Assembly (NCBI RefSeq): GCF_033568475.1
Contig: NC_133121.1
Location: 50,753,905 to 50,817,904, forward strand
Length of the DNA: 64,000 nt
Source of the DNA: Henckelia pumila
Taxonomy: Eukaryota; Streptophyta; Magnoliopsida; Lamiales; Gesneriaceae
Direction: 5' to 3'
The translations under genes and the position numbers were made by a program. Below the pieces are notes generated by a model. It was not told the DNA's origin and did no database searches. It worked only from the letters and a program-made list of their open reading frames with translations. Positions 57,901 to 64,000 of the stretch are shown piece after piece (positions within the stretch are counted from its first letter, which is position 1; each line of letters starts with the position of its first letter).

Positions 57901-58848
57901 ATTTCTAATTTGACTCAAGAGAACCAGGATTTAAGTGAGAAGTTGGAAGCTGAACTGAAAAGTGTGAAGATTCTTGAACAAGAACTCAAGATTGCACTAG
58001 AAATGTTAGAGAAATCAAGAAACGAGGCCTCTGATCTGTCAAAGCAACTGCAGAAGTCCAGAAGCTTGTGCTTGGAACTTGAAGCTGAGGTCTCCAAGGT
58101 TAAGGCTGAGTTTACAAAAGCATGGGAAGCATTGCAGAGGGAAATTGATGAATCAAAAGAAGGCGAGGAATCCTTAGCAGGAGAACTATTGTCGGTAAAG
58201 GAACTTTTGGGCGAAATGAATGAAAAACTGCGAATGACGTCCCAAGAAATGGCAGCTGCAGAGCAAAAGTGTGATAGCTTAGAGAAAGAACTCATTGATG
58301 CCAGCAGGAAAGCAGAAGCAGCTGCTGAGGCTCTTATGGAAGAAAGGAAAATTGTATCTTCTTTGAACTATGAGTTACTGGTTCTCGAGACGGAAATTTC
58401 AAGAAACAAAGAAGCCCACAAAATTCTTGAAGCTGATTTAGAAGCAACTACAAGATCACTTGGTGAGAAGACTCTGAATGAATCAACTCTTTTGAGGAAT
58501 CTCGAGTCTGCTAACTCTACAATTTTCAGTTTAGAAGATGAAAATAATGCACTCCACAAGTCTCTTGATGAGCAAAAACAGGCGAATCATGAAGCGCGGA
58601 AAAATTTGGAATATGCCACCAATGTGGTGATGGAACTGGGAAAAGAACTGGAAAGTTTAGAAAAAAGAGGGAAGAAACTACAACAGGAATTGGCTTATGC
58701 AAAGGGAGAAATACTACAGCTAAAGAGTGGAATAAATGCATCGAAAACTGCAGAGAATAATCAGAACCAGCAAAACCATGAAGCTGGGGGTAAATCAAAT
58801 AAAAAAGTTTATCGGAGGAGAAAGGAGACAGAGACAGATATTAGTTAA
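45928..58848 (+). CDS. MFP1: MAR-binding filament-like protein 1 (MFP1), 4 exons, 749 residues
   Basis: MFP1 is a long coiled-coil protein of thylakoid membranes that binds plastid nucleoid DNA and positions starch-granule initiation factors. Exons: 45928-46192, 56019-56134, 56262-56420, 57139-58848 (2250 nt; phases 1, 0, 0). Exon 1 gives a Ser-rich plastid transit peptide, then a twin-arginine-type thylakoid signal ([22 protein letters not shown] shortened: RR at about residue 64, hydrophobic core, A-D-A). Exon 2 encodes an 8-residue repeat. Exon 3 has a membrane segment ([20 protein letters not shown]). Exon 4 is about 520 residues of heptad coiled coil ending in a basic tail. Length fits the family. 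Intron 1 is 9826 bp and full of transposons. The ATG 45928 opens the transit peptide and no earlier in-frame ATG is seen. Confidence 0.9.
46588..46613. repeat. (CCTG)n microsatellite
   Basis: Six CCTG/TGCC units in tandem. Confidence 0.95.
47125..47771 (-). other. Unrecognised minus-strand open frames in MFP1 intron 1
   Basis: Frames 47771-47505 (88 codons, [20 protein letters not shown]) and 47471-47125 (two overlapping frames) follow the PDS5 fragment. They have ordinary amino-acid composition but no motif I recognise. They may be decayed gene or transposon sequence. Confidence 0.2.
47860..48445 (-). pseudogene. PDS5-like cohesin regulator, internal fragment
   Basis: The minus strand reads [57 protein letters not shown], then LLDLECD, a TAG, and [17 protein letters not shown] to [12 protein letters not shown]. 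This matches the conserved HEAT-repeat region of plant PDS5 cohesin-associated proteins. About 190 codons run without an intron. It has no start, one in-frame stop (TAG, probably from a Lys codon) and is fused to Copia sequence on its 5' side. It is not a working gene. Confidence 0.8.
48446..51150 (-). pseudogene. Copia element, gag end to RT, minus strand
   Basis: In minus order: gag C-terminus with [11 protein letters not shown] (about 51080-50790), protease/pre-integrase region ([17 protein letters not shown], 50640-50580), integrase C-terminal part ([20 protein letters not shown] near 49960, VFLGY near 49740), and RT ([40 protein letters not shown] near 49080-48970). RT breaks up after [12 protein letters not shown] and its C-terminal scraps reach about 48460. 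Stops and frameshifts throughout. RNase H and the 3' LTR are missing. Confidence 0.85.
52240..53764 (+). pseudogene. gag (C-terminal)-protease-RT remnant of the nested Gypsy
   Basis: Gag C-terminus with two zinc knuckles ([27 protein letters not shown], 52497-52592), protease ([14 protein letters not shown] near 52850), linker to RT ([20 protein letters not shown], 53318-53377), then RT ([26 protein letters not shown]) ending at 53762. Multiple stops and a 46-bp duplication disrupt it. Confidence 0.8.
53455..53546 (+). repeat. 46-bp tandem duplication in RT
   Basis: Units 53455-53500 and 53501-53546 both start GCAACAGTTACAAGATCTTC and differ at one base. The length is not a multiple of three, so the duplication shifts the frame. 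Confidence 0.95.
54600..55195 (-). pseudogene. Copia gag N-terminal part and primer-binding site, 5' half of the split Copia
   Basis: The minus strand reads YLEWAQ-like, [17 protein letters not shown] (frame-broken), [20 protein letters not shown] and [18 protein letters not shown], the UBN2-type gag of Copia. TATCAGAGACTAG near 55181-55193 is a plausible PBS remnant. The gag is split from its downstream part by the nested Gypsy. Confidence 0.7.
55196..56018. other. End of MFP1 intron 1, with probable Copia LTR remains
   Basis: AT-rich sequence upstream of the Copia PBS is likely its LTR, but I cannot fix the border. A second PBS-like word near 55575-55600 (minus GGTTATCAACATTG) hints at another decayed element. 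The short plus-strand frame 55675-55863 has no domain. Confidence 0.35.
56019..56113 (+). repeat. 24-bp coding minisatellite in MFP1 exon 2
   Basis: Four units start at 56019, 56043, 56067 and 56091, each AAAATAC(T/C)GA..AAG-like and encoding ENTE/D-X-R/E-T-Q. The length keeps frame. Confidence 0.9.
56451..56740 (+). repeat. 154-bp tandem duplication in MFP1 intron 3
   Basis: Two diverged copies (starting 56451 and 56605) share TAGCCTTGAAACCACTGATC and TTTGATTTGATTGCATTTGA. Confidence 0.8.
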
Positions 58849-59828
58849 ACAACGCTTTCTTCATCCACGTTGATTGTGAAATCTTGTAGTCATTTATAAA
58901 TCGGCAGGAACAATTGCGTTGTTTTATCATTACATTTTCTGGACGATATTGAAAACATTGCCTACAAGCAATACTGGAGTTAATTTTAACTTCACGAATT
59001 TACAAATCATGGATCACCCTTATGATTATTAAGGTTAAATTTGTCATAAATCATTATTGGTTTTTTTTTTTATTGTTTATTTGGTAAAAACCCCCTTGAT
59101 TAGCTAAAAAATCTTGAACGGATAAATTTGCAGTTGAAACCCCTTCTAAAAAGTTGATACATTAAAAATTCCTTTATTGTTATAAATATATAATATATTT
59201 ATAGCTAAAATCCTCTTGTTTATTTGTCATGAGTTTATTTATAGCATTCCCATTGTGATTAATGTGCATGTACATATTATCTTGTCATAATCCCCAACTA
59301 GAAGACAAACTTACCACGATGACAGAATCATCGTGCAAACTACAGTGCATAACAGCCACTCTAATTGTGTACTCGTACCAAAGAGAACCAATCTTAATCT
59401 TTATCTATGTGCTTGCATGGTGGTAATACAGCTTTTAGGAAATAAATATATTTAAATTAAATAAAAAAATTTACATTAAGATGACCAAAAAATCTCACAG
59501 CCAACAGTTCATTTGTTGGACAGCTGCTCTTAACATCATGTTTGTGACCTCCTCTGAGAAGTAGAGTTTAAATTTTCTTTAGAAAGAGTCCGAAGTTCGA
59601 CGTTCTTGAAACAGTGAAACATACATAACGCATCCGTTTGCTGCTATTTGTGAAATTGTGTACTGCACTTGGTCAGTTGCTAAATGACATTTCAGAAAAT
59701 TTACAATCTGCAAGTGAAAGGAACATGAGAAAGCTGCATTTTTCTTCTAGCTGACAAGATGGGGAAAGGCCAGCATTGCACTCTGATCCAAAAGCAATTA
59801 TTATGTTATGCGTAGTCTTAACAGGATT
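58849..59828. other. Intergenic region between convergent MFP1 and PPR genes
   Basis: About 980 bp holding the 3' ends of both genes. No coding signal or repeat is recognised. Confidence 0.6.
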
Positions 59829-61922
59829 TTACGCTGCCACAAGCTTGCCATCTTCATCGACTTGGCCAACAGCCTCCAGCATTGACGAGTATGTTATGAG
59901 ATCATATTGCAAGCCATTCGAGCGCATCTCTCTCATCAAATTTGCAGCCTCTTCAAACATACCAGAACGGCTAAGACAACCAAGAACCGTGTTGTAAGAT
60001 ATAGCATCAGGCTTCATCTTGGAATTCTTCATCTTTTTAAGCATATCCATTGCAATTTGAGGACCACCGGTTTTTGCCAATCCATTCAGAATAATGTTGT
60101 ATGAATTAAGATCAGGTGTGCACCCATTTTCTTCCATGGTTCGAAGCAAAAACTGAGCCTCATCCGTCATGCCAGACCTTACCATCCCTGACATGAGTGC
60201 ATTATAAGCATAGACATCCGGAATGCAACCAAGTCTTTTCATCTCACTGAAGAGATCGACGGCCTCTGTCAAACGTCCACACTTTCCAAAATGCTTTATC
60301 ATCACGGCATACACACGAGCACTTGAAGATCCACAGGTTTCCTTCAGTTCCTGAAATAGCTCATGAGCAGCATCATAACGTTTTGTTCGGCCAAGACTGT
60401 TGATCAAGCTGCAGTATGCAGCTGGACATGGGGGAAAGCCCTTTTCATCCATTTCCTCAAGCATCAATAGACCTTTTTCCAAATGATTTTTCTTGCAAAA
60501 TCCATCTATAAGAATTGAATAAGTAAAAGAACTAGGACTGACACCACTTGTTTTCATTTTCTCATACCATGACATGATCTCAGATAATGGGTATTTCGAA
60601 TCAAACAAAGATTTAATAATTGTATTATAAGTCACCACATTTGGTTTACAGTCCAACGACTCCATCCTTTCGAAAATCTTAATAGCATCAGCCAGACGTT
60701 CTGCCCTTCCCAGGAGATTTATGACATTATTTATGAGCACCACATCTGGCTTACAACCTTCGTTGAGCATATTCAAGAATATAGAGTAAGCTTCTTCAAC
60801 CCTCCTAAAAGCACCAAGCCCTCTAATCAACTCTGTATATGTATATACGGTCGGTGCACAACCCTTATCTTTCATCTCTTTCACTAATCCTAAAGCTGTT
60901 TCAACCTTACCCAATTTAAAGTAAACACCTAACAAAGTGGTATAGATTTTTGGATTAGGATCTAATCCATTCGCTTTCATTTCATCAAACAACCTAATGG
61001 CAAAATCATCACGGCCTAGTTTCGAGAATGCTGATATTAGAGCACTGTACGTTAGCGTATCCGGAAAACAGTCACCGTCACAGCACATCTCATTATATAG
61101 CTCTTGAACTTTTTCAAGACGGCCCTCTCTCATCAACATCAAGATTATAGAATTATATGTGCTCGAGGATGGTTTGCACTTGCGATTTTTCATCTGGTAA
61201 AAGATTGCAAGAGCTTTATCAAGCATCTTCATACTGCCCAAAATCCTTACAATTTCCGACAGCTCAGCTGGGCTAATGGCACATGAGCTCTTTACCATAT
61301 CTTGAATCATCCTACATAGCCCGCCAACCATCTCCGCTTCCTCGAGGCAGCGAATTAAAGTCATGTATGTGCTTGAATCGTGCTCAAAGTTCCTTCTTTT
61401 CCCAGCCCATTTGAAAAACTGTATTTTTACATTGATGTCAACATCTACTTGCAAAACCTCACGAACTAATCTATGATCAACCTTTAATTTAAGAACATCC
61501 AGAGCCTTTTCGGCATCAGGGCCCCATTTAAATATCTTCAAAATCCTAACAAACCTCTCATCAAGAGTCCTCGAAGAACTGTTCTTTCGTTTCTCGAAAA
61601 GTTGTTCATATTTTGGATTATCATCTTTTAGTCGTCCCGGCTGAAACATTTGAACTATTTCATTTTCTGCATAGATGCAAGCAAAAGTCGTCACCTTTTA
61701 AAAGCTATATGACGCACACAAACTTATTTCAAGACACCTGACAAGTTTCTCTCTAAAATTACAGTAACCAACGAGAACAAAATGCAAAAAATCCTAGATT
61801 CCAAAGTCAAATTCTGAGGACGAAATTTCACCTGTTTGCTTGACCCTTGCAAATACACAAGAACAGGTGGATATCCCACGCTTCGATGTAGTCGATTTGG
61901 CAAGATTTTCCGCTTGAATCAT
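59829..61922 (-). CDS. P-class pentatricopeptide repeat protein (At3g16010-like), 2 exons, 642 residues
   Basis: PPR proteins of the P class bind specific organellar transcripts and affect their stability, splicing or translation; mitochondria are the likely site here. Exons on the minus strand: 61922-61832 and 61666-59829 (1929 nt). Exon 1 (MIQAENLAKSTTSKRGIST) is basic and Ser/Thr-rich, as in a mitochondrial presequence. Donor ACAG|GTGAAA and acceptor CTATGCAG|AAAATG join in phase 1 (TENEIVQMF). The family-specific N-terminal block (RFVRILKIFKWGPDAEKALD, KIQFFKWAGKRRNF) is followed by about a dozen 35-residue repeats with the usual ..YN.LI..L.. and PD..TY signatures. No E or DYW domain. No stop or frameshift inside. 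The exon-1 ATG is the only start that keeps frame; a further upstream exon is possible (GTAAGT at about 61952). Confidence 0.88.
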
Positions 61923-62371
61923 CACGTTCAAATTAAAAACTTACGCCACCACAAACTCACGAATCGTAAAGTTCCATCCTTCAGGATCCTAGCACGAGCA
62001 ATGTATAAAGTAAAAACGAGACCACGTCTGCCACCGCCGGAGGGAGCAGAGGGAGGTGGCAATGGCGGCGGTAAAAGCTGGAGAGGTAGAGGGATATATT
62101 GTTGGAATTGTACTCACTATGCAGAATCAGAAAAAGATGAAATTATTAAAATAACTAGTGATCAGAAGCACACCGCGTCTTTTAGAGTATTTTTTTAATA
62201 AAATTTGTTTTTTATTTGAGAGAAAGAACGTGTGTTTGAGAATTACGTGAGAAAGACGTGAAATGAAATTACAATTATGAAAGTTGGGTAAAAGGGAGAA
62301 GAAAATTGGTGTCATCTTGACACATCAAAAATAGTTATTAAAAGGTGTCTAAGTTTTATATAATAGTATTG
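61923..62371. other. Upstream region of the PPR gene
   Basis: This contains the probable 5' UTR or a leading exon (GC-rich 61980-62080) and promoter. A plus-strand frame 61836-62198 is the antisense shadow. Confidence 0.45.

Positions 62372-62409
<38 letters not shown>
62372..62409. repeat. (ATA)n microsatellite
   Basis: About 12 trinucleotide units. Confidence 0.95.
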
Positions 62410-62835
62410 TGTTATAAGTGAAAATGATCAATAAATCCTATAAGCAAACTTATCTTTGCCTTCAGTCCCCATGCCAGCAAATAGTTATTCCCACTTTCCG
62501 ACAAAGTTTTGGCATTTTTTTCAACTCCCTATTTGAGCAATAAATACGAAAATGCCCCCACTTTCTTTTGAAACCCAACAATACCCCTTACTCTTTTAAA
62601 ATAAAATAAAAATTACTTGTAAGACAACATACAGTATGAGTTTCTTTCCCTCATTTTTGTTGAAATTCTCCACAAATTTATCCATCAATCGTAAACGACT
62701 AATCCACCGATCGCAGTATTGCAGATCTGCTTCGAATCGGATTGAAGATAGTTGTTAATCGTTGTGAATTATTTTTGGACCATGAAAATCTTTTTGAAGA
62801 ACCATTATTTCAAATATTTTAAGGTACTATTGTTG

Positions 62836-63744
62836 TGAAAAATGCTCGAAAGCGTACGAGTGTCAAGTTTTAATAAAGTGATAATCAAGTATCGTTCCCA
62901 CAGAGAGTAAAATGAAAATAATCAGTTTTTGTAATTAAAATAGTCCTAATTTTATCTAGAAAATCAATGATCAAGAATTTTGCAGAAAAATAAAATAATC
63001 AAAGAGTTTTTGATAGCACACACACAACTTTCAGATAAAAATCAATTAGAGAAAAAATGGTCTAGAGGTTTAGATTTCACCTAGTTTCAACAACAATCAA
63101 TCCTAATTAATTTAGTTTCATGAATTCCAGTCAATTAATAACCAAGAACACTTAAGTTTATTATTTTCCTCTCCCGAGCAACAAATAATATTTATCAACT
63201 ACAATTCAATTCCAATATCTCTATTAAGAATCTACTTGCAGTGATTTATCACAGAACAATGTTCTTTTTAAAGCTCTGTTAAAATTATACACTCTCCCGA
63301 GTTATATAAAAAATTAACAGTGTATTTTCTATTGGTCCTATTCAAAAACTCCTCTCCCGAGTGCCATATTTCAAATAAATATTACAATTCAATTATTGAT
63401 CAGGTAATTGAAAAGACAATCAATTCTAGAAAAATAATTAATCTAGAAGAAACTCAATTCAATAAAATCAAAAATTCATGAAAGTGTTTACACCAGGTTC
63501 CATCCAACCTCTAGACTCTAAAAAATTAGTTCATAATAAAATTCTGAATAAAACAAATCATGTTCAAAAATCCAAACATATTCAGAATTAAATAAAAAGT
63601 AGAAAACAAATCCGTCGTCAACGTCGTGTTCGCACTCTCGATCTCCGTCTTTGTTCTTCAAGTATGCCTAAAATTCCAGAAAATCACACATTCAAGCTCT
63701 CTGATATTTCTCTGATGTACGCTCCTGTTGTGGCGGACCCCCCC
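62836..63744 (-). repeat. Probable LTR fragment, minus orientation
   Basis: It begins TGTGAAAAATGCTCGAAAGC and contains AAGTATCGTTCCCACAGAGA, analogous to the GATCGATCCACGGAGAG phrase at the start of 20368. A repeated CTCTCCCGAG phrase occurs four times (near 63170, 63292, 63350). No coding signal. Identity and borders are tentative. Confidence 0.4.
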
Positions 63745-64000
63745 TGATGAAACTTAAAATTTGTAATTATTTATATGTTAAAAAGTGTGTTTTAAATTTT
63801 AAGTTTAATTAAAATTATGAAGTTGTATTATTTTAGTGTTATGTGTTTATATTTAAATGTTTTACTAAAATGTTGTATTTTACGGTTTGCGCAGGTTTGG
63901 TAAAAATAAAATTACTCAAGCTACAGAGGTCATAATGGAGTAACCTCAAAACCTGTAGAATCACAAAAGAGGCATCTTCAACTTTGTAGAAGACAAGAAA
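63745..64000 (+). repeat. Start of an LTR, same family as 20368-22135, cut by window end
   Basis: TGATGAAACTTAAAATTTGT and the following about 250 bp match the reverse complement of 21885-22135 with few differences. Orientation is opposite to that copy. Confidence 0.85.

Noticed and set aside
57915..58295. Ser-rich minus-strand frames opposite MFP1 exon 4
   Set aside because: They are antisense shadows of Glu/Lys-rich coiled-coil codons, which read as Ser/Phe/Leu on the opposite strand.
61836..62198. 120-codon plus-strand ORF upstream of the PPR gene
   Set aside because: It overlaps PPR exon 1 in antisense, has no recognisable domain and fits the leader of the PPR gene better.

Overview
The window is nuclear DNA of a flowering plant. 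The evidence is spliced genes typical of plants (a chloroplast-targeted filament protein, a PPR protein, an MLN51-type exon-junction protein) embedded in dense nests of plant LTR retrotransposons, MITEs and an endogenous pararetrovirus. An asterid (perhaps Lamiales) is only a guess.

Layout. 1-9045 is a nearly complete, young Ty3/Gypsy element of Tekay/Del type (5' LTR cut by the window, PBS, gag-pol, PPT, 3' LTR). Its gag-pol becomes one frame only if a 193-bp GT-AG segment is spliced out, and it carries two later point stops. It sits in an older LTR (to 9630). 9996-10462 is a dead U-box/ARM E3 ligase fragment and 10939-11277 a MITE. 11567-14927 (+) is a complete eight-exon MLN51/CASC3-like gene with one GC-AG intron. 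14928-16850 shows no gene. 16850-28318 is a pile of minus-strand LTR-element remains, including a chimera of a CRM/Reina-like gag-RT with an Athila-like integrase end, followed by a small ORF resembling a plant-virus cysteine-rich nucleic-acid-binding protein. 28320-40045 holds two related Gypsy remnants in opposite orientation, nested with an LTR that carries an inverted copy of its own end, a 65-bp-stem GC-rich hairpin and a hAT MITE with a perfect 8-bp target duplication. 40050-45700 (-) is a decayed Caulimoviridae insertion.

45928-58848 (+) is MFP1 (four exons, 749 residues). Its 9.8-kb first intron contains a minus-strand Copia element, a Gypsy nested inside that Copia, and an intronless PDS5 fragment abutting the Copia. 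59829-61922 (-) is a two-exon P-class PPR gene convergent with MFP1. From memory this pair is also adjacent in Arabidopsis (At3g16000/At3g16010). The window ends in the start of an LTR of the same family as 20368-22135, in opposite orientation.

Only three genes look functional: MLN51-like (RNA metabolism), MFP1 (thylakoid/nucleoid and starch-initiation scaffold) and the PPR (organellar RNA). Exon models were built by hand from frame continuity, splice dinucleotides and family recognition; all three CDS lengths are multiples of three. TE lineage names and approximate borders are inferences.
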